This document shows positions 1 through 7,930 of a stretch of 26,258 nt of DNA, one piece after another. A model generated the notes under the pieces. That model was not told the DNA's origin. It did no database searches and saw nothing but the letters and a program-made list of their open reading frames with translations. Source of the stretch: IMCC26077 sp964418325. Lineage in GTDB: Bacteria; Actinomycetota; Actinomycetes; Nanopelagicales; Nanopelagicaceae. The stretch covers positions 1-26,258 of the forward strand of contig CAYQLC010000018.1 in assembly GCA_964418325.1 (NCBI GenBank), given 5' to 3'. A program made the position numbers and the translations under genes. Each line of letters begins with the position of its first letter. Within the stretch, counting starts at the first letter, position 1.

Positions 1-500
1 GAGATGAGTGCGCGCGCGATAGATACTCTCTTTGTCTCGGGGTAAGCCAAGGTATCTGCGCGACGATCAGCCAACCCGCCGGCATAGACGCGCTCTAGTG
101 CGAGCATCGCTCGATCGCGAAGGGCTCGTTCATCTTTCGCTGTTCTTCCTAGAAGAGCGCGACCAAGCCCTGCCGTAGCAAACTTATGCGCGCCAATCAT
201 TACATTCTCAAGAACGGTGAGATCTGCGAAAAGTCCAACGCCTTGTAACGTTCTACTTATTCCGTGCGAGACAAGTTCATACGGCTTTGGCCAATGTTCC
301 GCTTTGCCAAAGAGTGTGAAGGAACCAGAATCAGGTTTCACAAGGCCAGAGATCGCATTAAGCAGCGTCGTCTTTCCGGCGCCATTAGGTCCGATTAAGC
401 CAACAATCTCATTCTCATGAAGATCTAGGTAAACATCTTTCAGCGCCCGAAGTCCACCGAATGTCACATTCACTTGAGCGACGCTCAACAGGGTGGACAC
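1..500 (-). CDS. ABC transporter ATP-binding protein, LivG-like (3' end outside window)
   Basis: This is the N-terminal 166 residues of an ABC ATPase; the rest runs off the window edge. The Walker A motif GPNGAGKTT is at residues 37-45 and the Q-loop glutamine, in the context SRTLQGVGLF, is near residue 86. The long insert between Q-loop and signature resembles LivG-type ATPases of branched-chain amino acid or urea importers. The signature region reads LAYPETKRVSIARAL rather than LSGGQ or LSYG. The start is GTG at 500: an in-frame TGA lies two codons upstream, and AAGGTGA sits just 5' of it. It follows alr after 55 bp. Its substrate cannot be told, because no permease or binding protein is visible. 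Confidence 0.85.
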   Translation of the reverse strand, partial: MSTLLSVAQVNVTFGGLRALKDVYLDLHENEIVGLIGPNGAGKTTLLNAISGLVKPDSGSFTLFGKAEHWPKPYELVSHGISRTLQGVGLFADLTVLENVMIGAHKFATAGLGRALLGRTAKDERALRDRAMLALERVYAGGLADRRADTLAYPETKRVSIARALI

Positions 501-555
501 GAATCACCTTCTCCCAATCCCATCGGAAATTTCCAGAAGATTAGTATGAATTGGA

Positions 556-1665
556 TTATCGTGCGACCCTGGGAATGCGCGCCCCAAGTCGAGCGAGAAT
601 TTCGTAAGAGATGGTGCCGGCGGCCTTGGCCCAATCATCAGCTGACACTGTGGTGTTCGGGCCGAAAAAAACCGCACGATCCCCAGCCCTTACCGGGGTT
701 TGCCGTCCCAAATCGACCGTAACCTGGTCCATAGAAACTCTCCCTATTAATGGGTATCGAACGCCAGCAATCGTGCACCAAATTTCGCTACCAAGTTGGC
801 GGGGAATTCCATCTGCGTAGCCGAGCGGAATCAGCGCGATAAATCGATCCTCTGGCAAGTGAATTGTCGCGCCGTACCCGATCGTCGAACCTGCTGGAAC
901 TCGCTTGACCAGAGCAACATCGGCGCTCAACTCCATAATTGGCGTGACGTCAAGGTGCTGAGCTCTTCGCGCGCCCGGGATATATCCATATAGAAGTATT
1001 CCTGCACGAACCATGTCGAAGGCAAAATTTGGGAAATGTACAACTGCTCCGGAATTTGCCAAGTGTCTAATTCCAGGGTTGATTCCCTCACTCTCAAGAT
1101 AATCTAGTGCGCTGATAAATCTCTCGTATTGATTGAGATTCATCGGATTTTCTGGTTCATCAGCACAAGCTAAATGTGACCATGTTCCGATGAGCTCGAT
1201 TCGCTCCTCGTCAAGTAATTCGCCTATGGAACTGACCAGGGTTGGGAATTCATCGAGCGCTCCACTTCTGGTCATCCCCGTATCTACCTTGAGATGAATT
1301 CGTGCTTTGACACCAACTGCCTCGCTTGCTGAGACAATCGCAGCGAGTTGATCTAGCGATGAGACTGATAGGTCAATCGTAAATTCCAGCGCTCGCGCGA
1401 AATCGTCAGTAGGTGGGGTAAGCCAGGCAAGAATTGGTGCAGTGATACCGCTCTCGCGAAGTTCGATTGCTTCGTCAATAAACGCAGTACCCAACCAGGT
1501 GGCACCACCGGCGAGAGCGGCTTGAGCCGATGGAACAAGGCCATGTCCGTAGGCGTCAGCTTTCACTACTGCCATCAATGGCACCTTTGTGGCTTTGATG
1601 ATGGCTGCAGCATTTGCACTTAGCTGTTTGTAGTCGATTGTTGCCGAAAAAATCTGATCAGACAC
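556..1665 (-). CDS. alr: Alanine racemase
   Basis: A PLP-dependent racemase that converts L-alanine to D-alanine in the cytoplasm for peptidoglycan stem peptides. The PLP-binding lysine is in AVVKADAYGHG near residue 35. The second catalytic tyrosine is in STIGYGATI near residue 260, and the family motif RVSMDQVTVDL follows near residue 310. The usual family length is about 370 residues and this is 369. I place the start at GTG 1665, which overlaps the acpS stop by 8 nt. A TTG four codons upstream (1677) is also open, but neither has a strong ribosome-binding site. It closes the glmM-glmS-PAP2-acpS-alr run. The nnrD gene often found between acpS and alr in actinobacteria is absent. Confidence 0.95.
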   Translation of the reverse strand: MSDQIFSATIDYKQLSANAAAIIKATKVPLMAVVKADAYGHGLVPSAQAALAGGATWLGTAFIDEAIELRESGITAPILAWLTPPTDDFARALEFTIDLSVSSLDQLAAIVSASEAVGVKARIHLKVDTGMTRSGALDEFPTLVSSIGELLDEERIELIGTWSHLACADEPENPMNLNQYERFISALDYLESEGINPGIRHLANSGAVVHFPNFAFDMVRAGILLYGYIPGARRAQHLDVTPIMELSADVALVKRVPAGSTIGYGATIHLPEDRFIALIPLGYADGIPRQLGSEIWCTIAGVRYPLIGRVSMDQVTVDLGRQTPVRAGDRAVFFGPNTTVSADDWAKAAGTISYEILARLGARIPRVAR

Positions 1666-2020
1666 GAGGATTCTCAATCACAATCATGGCCACAACAACT
1701 GGGCCATCGTGCGAGATGGAGAGATGAATCTTTCCACTACCGGCTCGCTGTTTTGCAATACCAGTTAACTCCATGATTGGGGCGCCATTATCGGCCCGGT
1801 GAATATTTACATCATGCCAGGCAAGGCCCTCAGGAACACCGAGTGCTTTAGCCAAAGCCTCCTTAGCCGCGAAGCGTCCCGCTAAAAATGCTGGGTGACG
1901 CTCTTCTGCAATAGCTAATTCATTTTCCGTAAATAGTCGTTCACGAAGACCCGGAGTGCGAACCAGCGAATCTTCGAATCGAGCAATATCTACGACATCA
2001 ACTCCGACTCCTTTGATCAT
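1658..2020 (-). CDS. acpS: Holo-[acyl-carrier-protein] synthase
   Basis: Transfers the 4'-phosphopantetheine of CoA to a serine of acyl carrier protein, activating fatty-acid synthesis. The 120-residue length is normal for AcpS. The N-terminal GVGVDVVDI motif carries metal ligand Asp8, and FAAKEALAKALG carries the second ligand, Glu54. The C-terminal HLSISHD motif is at 99-105. I chose ATG 2020. It overlaps the stop of the upstream PAP2 gene as ATGA, and the protein then begins as family members do. The open frame extends further 5' only as a shadow inside the PAP2 gene. The 3' end overlaps alr by 8 nt, so the three genes are probably translated from one message. Confidence 0.95.
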   Translation of the reverse strand: MIKGVGVDVVDIARFEDSLVRTPGLRERLFTENELAIAEERHPAFLAGRFAAKEALAKALGVPEGLAWHDVNIHRADNGAPIMELTGIAKQRAGSGKIHLSISHDGPVVVAMIVIENPRV

Positions 2021-2694
2021 GAACTTTGCATTTCTTTTACTCGTTCGCCACGGCTTGATGAAATCACTCGATCGATAGCCACAATCAGCAGCAAGAGCGC
2101 GGCGCCGATACTGACCCCACCGACCAAGTCTGAGAGCCAGTGAGTATTTCGGAATAGCGAGATGAAAACAACCAAGGTTGTTGTTGCAGCAACCGACCAA
2201 ATCGCAAGTTTGGTCCGAAAGCTACTTGGCGCGGAATACTTAACGGCTAGATAGGCAAATAATCCCCAAGTTAAGATTGCGTTCGATGCATGTCCACTTG
2301 GATATGACATTCCACCTGCATCAAGTAAATCAATCTGAAGTTTCGGCTTAGTCCGCCCAAACTCTAATTTCGCTAAGCCCACAACAAGGTTAAGCGCTAG
2401 TAACGAGACCAAAGATAGGTTAAAAGGTCGCCAGGTCTTAAATTTGCGACCGAGATAGATAGCGAGCGAAAGTAAAAAAACCGCCGTGAGACCGCGTAAA
2501 CCAAGATGATCCAGGTTATAGACCACCCAATCGCCCCAATCAGGAAGTTCTGGGCGTTCCCATCGAGCGATCGCCGCATCAAGATCTGTCAGAGGTCCGC
2601 TGTGGAGTACATCGATTGTAATCAAAATAAAAATTGCCATTGCAATGGCAGCATTGCGTATGTGCCACGAGACCGAACGTCGTAATTCATCCAC
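2017..2694 (-). CDS. PAP2-superfamily membrane phosphatase-like protein
   Basis: A 225-residue membrane protein with about six hydrophobic segments (roughly 13-31, 67-82, 95-110, 138-152, 163-180, 190-212). PAP2 phosphatase motifs are recognisable. Motif C1 is KLEFGRTKP (109-117), C2 is YPSGH (131-135), and C3 ends in THWLSD (184-189). The catalytic-type histidines 135 and 185 and Asp189 are kept. The C1 arginine of the usual K-x6-RP is lysine 116, and the C3 arginine six residues before the histidine is Ser179. Relatives dephosphorylate undecaprenyl pyrophosphate or phosphatidylglycerol phosphate. Its place among wall-precursor genes suggests a lipid-carrier role, but that is inference and activity is uncertain. 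The start is GTG, 2 nt after glmS; it overlaps acpS by 4 nt. Confidence 0.85.
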   Translation of the reverse strand: MDELRRSVSWHIRNAAIAMAIFILITIDVLHSGPLTDLDAAIARWERPELPDWGDWVVYNLDHLGLRGLTAVFLLSLAIYLGRKFKTWRPFNLSLVSLLALNLVVGLAKLEFGRTKPKLQIDLLDAGGMSYPSGHASNAILTWGLFAYLAVKYSAPSSFRTKLAIWSVAATTTLVVFISLFRNTHWLSDLVGGVSIGAALLLLIVAIDRVISSSRGERVKEMQSS

Positions 2695-2696
2695 TG

Positions 2697-4532
2697 TTAT
2701 TCAACCGTCACAGACTTAGCCAAATTCCTTGGCTGGTCTACATCATATCCTCGAACAACCGCTGATTCATAGGCGAATAGTTGTAAAGGCAAGACTGCAA
2801 GCAAAGGCTGGAGAAGGATTGGTGCGTCTGGAATCCGTATCGCACGTGGCGAGGTAATCGACCGATCGCTCTCGGCGGCGATGATAATCGCTCGAGCGCC
2901 GCGCGCCTCAATTTCTTGCACGTTGCTCACCATCTTGTCGTGTAGCGGGCTACTTGGATTTGGCATGATGACAAGAACTGGTGTCCCCTCCTCAATCAGG
3001 GCAATCGGCCCATGCTTTAACTCACCCGCCGCGAAACCCTCTGCATGCATATAGGCCAATTCCTTCAACTTGAGCGCCCCTTCGAGTGCGACTGGGAAAC
3101 CCACATGTCGACCAAGAAAGAGAATTGATTGGGCATCTTTGAACTCGATAGCAAGATCTTTCAATCTTTCTGAAGTCTCTAGATAACGCTCTATTTTCTC
3201 AGGTAGCTCACCTAACTCATCCAGAGTATCGCGCACCTCATCAATGAATTTGATGCCTCTAATTTCTGCAATATAAAGACCAACTAGATAGGCAGCGACA
3301 ATCTGAGTGAGGAAAGCTTTTGTAGAGGCCACAGCGATTTCTGGACCTGCTTGGGTATAAATCACGCCATCAGATTCACGAGGAATCGATGCTCCATGAG
3401 TGTTGCAGATAGATATAACTTTCGCACGCTGCTCTTTTGCATGTCGAAGAGCCATCAAGGTATCCATCGTCTCGCCAGATTGCGAGATGGCAATGACGAG
3501 TGTATTCCGAGTGATAATAGGATCGCGATACCGAAACTCAGATGCGAGCTCCACCTCTACGGGTAATCGCGCCCAATGTTCAATCCCATATTTGGCAATC
3601 ATTCCCGCGTGATATGCAGAACCACACCCGATAATAATGACTTTATCAATATCCCGGATTTCGTCATCACTCAATCGAATTTCATTCAAAGTCAGATGTC
3701 CACGTTCATCCATCCGCCCTAACAAGCAATCTGCGAGAGATTTCGGTTGCTCCATAATCTCTTTGGCCATGAAATGTGGGAAGCCATTCTTCTCTGCAGC
3801 GCTTGCATCCCAGGTAACTTCGAATTCCCGAGTGGTTTGAATAACTCCGTGGAAATCGGTCACTGAACAAGAGTCCTGTGTCAACGTGACCACGTGATTC
3901 TGTCCAATCTCCAGTGCGCGCTTTGTAAAAGAAATGAAGGCTGAGACATCTGATGCCAAAAAGTTCTCGTCACTGCCAAGACCAACTACTAGAGGTGAAT
4001 TACGGCGAGCTCCCACAAGTAATCCGGGTGAATCCACTGCTATTGCTACAAGCGAGAAATTGCCATGCAATCTTTGACAGACCCGCTGCATCGCAACAGT
4101 CAGGTCTAATGTCTTGTTGTACTCAAGCCCAAGCAGATGAGCAACTACTTCAGAATCGGTATCTGAAACAAAGTAGTGACCAACTTGCTCAAGTTCCTCT
4201 TTCAAAGTCTGATAGTTCTCGATGATGCCATTGTGGATAAGCGCAATTTTTTCATCAGGATCAATATGTGGATGGGCGTTTCGATCAATTGGCGAACCAT
4301 GGGTTGCCCATCTCGTGTGACCAATACCAAGATTTCCCGACGGAAGCGGCTTTTGCGCGAGCGCATCTACGAGTACTGATAATTTTCCAGCTCGCTTTGC
4401 AGTCGTAAATTTTCCATTTGCGAGAATTGAAATGCCCGCCGAGTCATACCCTCTATATTCGAGTCGAGCTAGCCCCGTTAAGAGTGCGGAGGTCGCGTCA
4501 GATTTACCGACGTACCCGACGATTCCACACAT
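2697..4532 (-). CDS. glmS: Glutamine--fructose-6-phosphate aminotransferase (isomerizing)
   Basis: Makes glucosamine-6-phosphate from fructose-6-phosphate and glutamine, the first committed step to UDP-GlcNAc. The order is an N-terminal class II glutaminase domain followed by two SIS sugar-isomerase domains. The nucleophile is Cys2, exposed after removal of Met (MCGIVGYVG). RGYDSAG is at 27-33, HTRWATHG at 72-79, GCGSAYHAG at 302-310 and SQSGETMDT at 350-358, and the typical C-terminus PRNLAKSVTVE is intact. At 611 residues it is full length. It lies 53 bp after glmM, which acts next in the pathway. I see no glmS ribozyme in that short spacer, only a weak 6-bp inverted repeat. Confidence 0.98.
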   Translation of the reverse strand: MCGIVGYVGKSDATSALLTGLARLEYRGYDSAGISILANGKFTTAKRAGKLSVLVDALAQKPLPSGNLGIGHTRWATHGSPIDRNAHPHIDPDEKIALIHNGIIENYQTLKEELEQVGHYFVSDTDSEVVAHLLGLEYNKTLDLTVAMQRVCQRLHGNFSLVAIAVDSPGLLVGARRNSPLVVGLGSDENFLASDVSAFISFTKRALEIGQNHVVTLTQDSCSVTDFHGVIQTTREFEVTWDASAAEKNGFPHFMAKEIMEQPKSLADCLLGRMDERGHLTLNEIRLSDDEIRDIDKVIIIGCGSAYHAGMIAKYGIEHWARLPVEVELASEFRYRDPIITRNTLVIAISQSGETMDTLMALRHAKEQRAKVISICNTHGASIPRESDGVIYTQAGPEIAVASTKAFLTQIVAAYLVGLYIAEIRGIKFIDEVRDTLDELGELPEKIERYLETSERLKDLAIEFKDAQSILFLGRHVGFPVALEGALKLKELAYMHAEGFAAGELKHGPIALIEEGTPVLVIMPNPSSPLHDKMVSNVQEIEARGARAIIIAAESDRSITSPRAIRIPDAPILLQPLLAVLPLQLFAYESAVVRGYDVDQPRNLAKSVTVE

Positions 4533-4585
4533 CGCTCTAGTCCCCCGTTATTTTCTAGTTCGTTCGAGTTTACTAATTTTTAAAC

Positions 4586-5917
4586 TTACTCTTTGCCGTG
4601 GCGAACACGAATCAAAGAGGCTAACGAGGTTACAACTTCCTCTGCCTGTTGAATAGTCTGGGCCTCTGCCATTACCCGCACCAATTCCTCTGTCCCGGAC
4701 GCTCGGACCACCAGGCGCCCATCTGTTCCCAGCTTAAGCTCAGATTTATGTAGCGCTTCTTGAATGGTCGCATCTGATAATGCGACGTCTTTATCTTTCA
4801 CGGGAACATTGATAAGCATCTGCGGGAATTTATCGAATACATCAGCGATTCTTGCTGCCGCTACTTTTTTCTTGGCAATTAAGGAAAGTAGGCTTAACGC
4901 AGTTAAAATTCCATCGCCTGTAGTCGCGCGCTCTCGAATGATTATGTGACCAGATTGCTCACCACCAAGTGATAAATCAAGCTCATTGATTCGCTCAAGG
5001 ACATAACGATCTCCTACAGCAGTCACCTCAACATTGATTCCCATATCTGCCATAGCTTTATGGAATCCAAGATTGCTCATCACGGTAGTGACTACCGTTG
5101 ATTTCTTGAGTTGATGGGATTGCAACATGGCGATCGCAAGCGTGGCGAGAACGTGATCACCATCGATGATTCTTCCTAGGCCATCAACAAAGAGCGCTCG
5201 ATCTGCATCGCCATCATGAGCGATTCCAAGGATGGCTCCTGTTTTTCTCACTAATTCCTGAACTGCTTCAAGATGGGTAGAGCCAACCCCAGAATTGATA
5301 TTCTGGCCATCGGGTGTGATTCCTATTGCGTGTACCGTTGCACCAAGATGTTCTAAGACTCTAGGAGCAATCATTGAAGCTGAGCCATGTGCACAATCGA
5401 TTGCAATGGATAACCCATCAAATCGAACATCGATAGCCTCGACTAAATGTGCCGCATAACGTTCTATAGCTTTTACATCATCGACAACTTCTCCCGTTGC
5501 AGCAGTAGGTACTTCATTGCCGGAATTTATCCATGATTCAATTTGCAGCTCTAATGAATCAGAGATTTTCATTCCGTCGTGACCAAAAATCTTGATTCCG
5601 TTATCCGCTGCGGGATTATGGGATGCGGTGATCATTACTGCCAGGGCAACACCTGGCTCTGCTGCTAAAAATGCCAAGCCCGGGGTGGGAATAACTCCCA
5701 CTCGCACGACGGTATGTCCAGATTTGATAAAGCCGGTAACGATGGCAGTTTCCAAAAGTGGACCCGAAGCTCTGGTATCGCGACCAACTACTACCTTTGA
5801 CCGCTTCGGAATTAATTGACCTGCCGCAAACGCAACGTGTTCGGCAAGGCTTTCGGTGAGAAAATCACCATAGCGCCCTCGGATCCCATCGGTTCCAAAT
5901 AGCGCCACATTCGCCAT
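4586..5917 (-). CDS. glmM: Phosphoglucosamine mutase
   Basis: Interconverts glucosamine-6-phosphate and glucosamine-1-phosphate through a phosphoserine intermediate, feeding UDP-GlcNAc synthesis. The catalytic serine is Ser99 in TASHNP (97-102). The metal loop DGDADR is at 235-240, the sugar-binding GGEQSGH at 318-324, and the phosphate-binding loop RASGTEE near 405-411. The usual form of that loop is RPSGTEP, so two prolines are replaced. The 443-residue length is normal. The start ATG 5917 has no visible Shine-Dalgarno sequence. An internal GTG three codons on, giving MALFGTDGIRG, aligns better with other GlmM N-termini and is a real alternative. It follows rpsI after 32 bp. Confidence 0.97.
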   Translation of the reverse strand: MANVALFGTDGIRGRYGDFLTESLAEHVAFAAGQLIPKRSKVVVGRDTRASGPLLETAIVTGFIKSGHTVVRVGVIPTPGLAFLAAEPGVALAVMITASHNPAADNGIKIFGHDGMKISDSLELQIESWINSGNEVPTAATGEVVDDVKAIERYAAHLVEAIDVRFDGLSIAIDCAHGSASMIAPRVLEHLGATVHAIGITPDGQNINSGVGSTHLEAVQELVRKTGAILGIAHDGDADRALFVDGLGRIIDGDHVLATLAIAMLQSHQLKKSTVVTTVMSNLGFHKAMADMGINVEVTAVGDRYVLERINELDLSLGGEQSGHIIIRERATTGDGILTALSLLSLIAKKKVAAARIADVFDKFPQMLINVPVKDKDVALSDATIQEALHKSELKLGTDGRLVVRASGTEELVRVMAEAQTIQQAEEVVTSLASLIRVRHGKE

Positions 5918-5949
5918 GGTAGCGCGCAGCGTAGGCGAATAAGTGGAGA

Positions 5950-6444
5950 TTAACGCTTGCTGTACTGCGAACGCTTACGTGCCTTCTTAAGGCCGTATTT
6001 CTTACGCTCGATGACGCGCGCATCGCGAGTTAGGAAGCCCGCTTTCTTAAGGGCCGGACGATGAGCATCAGCATCAATTGCATTGAGTGCGCGAGCGACT
6101 CCGAGGCGAAGAGCTCCAGCCTGACCAGAAACTCCACCACCGTTAATCAGCGCAATAACATCGTAGTTTCCATCGACTCCGACGGTGCGGAATGGCTCTG
6201 AAACAAGTTGCTGGTGCACTTTGTTTGGGAAATAGACATCGAGTGAGCGGCCGTTAAGGGTCCACTTTCCAGTTCCTGGCACGAGGCGAACTCGAGCGAT
6301 TGCCTCTTTGCGGCGACCTACTCCAGCTCCGGGTGCAGTGATAGCAGAGCGATTTGTGGCAGGTGCAGGTGTACTTGAAGAGTAGCTAGTAGGTGTCTCG
6401 AAATCATCATCAAGATCTACATCGGTATTCGAAAAGTCAGACAT
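5950..6444 (-). CDS. rpsI: 30S ribosomal protein S9
   Basis: Small-subunit head protein whose basic C-terminal tail reaches the P-site tRNA. The conserved core starts near residue 38 (GVGRRKEAIARVRL) and ends in KKARKRSQYSKR, the diagnostic C-terminus. Ahead of the core is an acidic, Ser/Pro-rich extension of about 35 residues, a feature of actinobacterial S9 proteins. I chose ATG 6444 because AGGTG lies six bases upstream. A GTG three codons further 5' is open but would bury that site. It follows rplM by 12 bp, the usual L13-S9 pair. Confidence 0.97.
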   Translation of the reverse strand: MSDFSNTDVDLDDDFETPTSYSSSTPAPATNRSAITAPGAGVGRRKEAIARVRLVPGTGKWTLNGRSLDVYFPNKVHQQLVSEPFRTVGVDGNYDVIALINGGGVSGQAGALRLGVARALNAIDADAHRPALKKAGFLTRDARVIERKKYGLKKARKRSQYSKR

Positions 6445-6456
6445 TGCACGCACCTA

Positions 6457-6906
6457 TCAGGAAATTTGGGAAACTTGGTTGATGGAATAAGGGATGGGAT
6501 TCTGTGCCGCATGTGGATGTTCCGCGCCGGCATAGACTTTTAACTTGGTGATCTGTGAACGGCCAAGTGAATTCTTTGGCAACATTCCACGAATCGCTTT
6601 CTCTACCGCACGAGTCGGATGAGTTGCCATCATGTCTGCATAAGTGGTTGCAGTAAGACCACCTGGATAGCCAGAGTGACGGAATGCGATCTTGCTCGCA
6701 TTCTTTGAGCCAGTAAGCGCAATCTCTCCTGCATTAATAACGATGACAAAGTCGCCGGTATCCATGTGGGGAGCAAATGTTGGCTTGTGCTTGCCGCGCA
6801 AGAGCGCAGCGGCATGGGTAGCAAGACGACCCAGAACAACATCCTTGGCATCAATGATGTGCCAAGCGCGGGTTATCTCTGACGCCTTTGGGCTCGCAGT
6901 ACGCAC
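6457..6906 (-). CDS. rplM: 50S ribosomal protein L13
   Basis: Early-assembly large-subunit protein of 149 residues. The N-terminus RTASPKASEITRAWHIIDA and the segment VLGRLATHAAALLRGKHK are typical of actinobacterial L13, and PKNSLGR is conserved further on. Translation begins at GTG 6906 with GAGG about seven bases upstream. The 159-bp spacer from truA contains a candidate promoter, so rplM-rpsI may be a separate transcription unit from the alpha operon. Confidence 0.97.
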   Translation of the reverse strand: MRTASPKASEITRAWHIIDAKDVVLGRLATHAAALLRGKHKPTFAPHMDTGDFVIVINAGEIALTGSKNASKIAFRHSGYPGGLTATTYADMMATHPTRAVEKAIRGMLPKNSLGRSQITKLKVYAGAEHPHAAQNPIPYSINQVSQIS

Positions 6907-6978
6907 GCCAACCTCACTTACTTTCTCGATTTTTCTCGAACTCGGGGTATCTCGGGTTTCGCTTTTGTATCGCTTTGG

Positions 6979-6995
6979 GCCGCCTAGATAGCGGC
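6979..6995 (-). repeat. Short stem-loop in the rplM leader
   Basis: GCCGC and GCGGC flank a 7-nt loop, giving a 5-bp GC stem that can add G-U pairs. It lies between the candidate promoter and the rplM start and could be part of a leader structure. There is no U-tract, so it is not an intrinsic terminator. The evidence is weak on its own. Confidence 0.3.
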
Positions 6996-7011
6996 TTCAG
7001 GCAAGAGGTAG

Positions 7012-7041
7012 AGGGTACCGGCCTGGGGCGGGGACGGTCAA
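7012..7041 (-). promoter_or_regulatory. Candidate sigma-70-type promoter for rplM-rpsI
   Basis: On the minus strand, TTGACC (7036-7041) is followed after 18 bases by TACCCT (7012-7017). This is a fair match to -35 and -10 elements of actinobacterial housekeeping promoters. It lies in the longest spacer of the window, between truA and rplM, and would give a 5' leader of about 100 nt. The call rests on sequence match and position only. Confidence 0.4.
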
Positions 7042-7065
7042 AACCGCCGAAATCCTTAAACGGGG

Positions 7066-7905
7066 CTAACTGCCTCGAATCAGCCGTGAAGTTACGCGCT
7101 CTGCCCGAGCGCCATATTCAGCAGGGTTGGGGTAATCCACCGCCATCAGGGTAAGGCCATGTGCGGGGGCAATGTGGCTGTGACGTTGCTTCGACTCCAA
7201 AATCGCCAATGGCTCAGAGATCTGCCATCGCCCATCGCCCACCATCATGATCGCTCCAACAAGCGAGCGGACCATGTTGTGACAGAAGGCATCGGCAGAA
7301 ATTTTCGCCGTCAGTAGCCCATTGCTCTGCCGAGTCCAAAGGAACTCTTCCAGTGAACGAATAGTGGTCGTACCCTCCCGTGGCCTACAGAAAGCAGCGA
7401 AATCGTGCTCACCCAACAACTCAGCGCTTGCCGAATTCATCTGCCTCTCATCGAGAGCTCGGTGATAGGAGATGGTTGCGACCCGATCGAGTGGATCGAG
7501 GGTTTGCGCATTATCAAGGATTTGATAGCGATAGTGGCGACGGAGCGCGCTATACCTGGCATGAAAATTCTTTGCTCCATCTACGACAGAAAGGAATCTG
7601 ATCTCAGAGGTCAATAAACGATTAGCGATATACAAGAGTGAATCTAAATTCCAGTTCTGGCGGAGCTGATTTGGAATATCGAAATGAAATACCTGACCCA
7701 GCGCATGAACTCCAGCATCAGTGCGACCTGCCACGGTTGTTGACACTTCATGATCGAGGACACGTGAGAGTACATCTTCAATAACGCCTTGGACGCTACG
7801 TCGATCAGGTTGAATCGACCATCCCGAAAAATGGGTCCCGTCGTACTGACAATCAACCCGAATACGCGAGAACCCGTCCGCACTTACGAGGACGGGTTCA
7901 GTCAC
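7066..7905 (-). CDS. truA: tRNA pseudouridine(38-40) synthase
   Basis: Isomerises uridines 38-40 of the tRNA anticodon stem to pseudouridine. The catalytic aspartate is Asp63 in AGRTDAGVHALGQV, the family signature. The pattern YDGTHFSGW (21-29) and the late FCHNMVRSLVGAI helix are also typical. The length is 279 residues. The only usable start is GTG 7905; it lacks a visible Shine-Dalgarno sequence and adds about 13 residues before the usual N-terminus. A 10-bp hairpin lies within the first codons (7870-7899). It is 25 bp after rplQ and so probably the last gene of the alpha transcript. Confidence 0.96.
   Translation of the reverse strand: MTEPVLVSADGFSRIRVDCQYDGTHFSGWSIQPDRRSVQGVIEDVLSRVLDHEVSTTVAGRTDAGVHALGQVFHFDIPNQLRQNWNLDSLLYIANRLLTSEIRFLSVVDGAKNFHARYSALRRHYRYQILDNAQTLDPLDRVATISYHRALDERQMNSASAELLGEHDFAAFCRPREGTTTIRSLEEFLWTRQSNGLLTAKISADAFCHNMVRSLVGAIMMVGDGRWQISEPLAILESKQRHSHIAPAHGLTLMAVDYPNPAEYGARAERVTSRLIRGS
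7870..7899 (-). repeat. 10-bp inverted repeat at the truA 5' end
   Basis: GAACCCGTCC and GGACGGGTTC form perfect arms around a 10-nt loop, immediately after the truA GTG codon. No U-run follows, so an intrinsic terminator is unlikely. The stem could limit initiation at truA or lower read-through beyond rplQ. Confidence 0.7.
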
Positions 7906-7930
7906 GTTGATTACTTATGTGATTGCGAGT

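Noticed and set aside
1658..2200. 180-residue form of AcpS
   Set aside because: The additional 60 N-terminal residues are out-of-frame PAP2 sequence; the family start is ATG 2020.
4533..4585. glmS ribozyme upstream of glmS
   Set aside because: The spacer lies upstream in the minus direction only if taken from glmM, and 53 bp is too short for the ribozyme. Only a 6-bp weak inverted repeat is seen.
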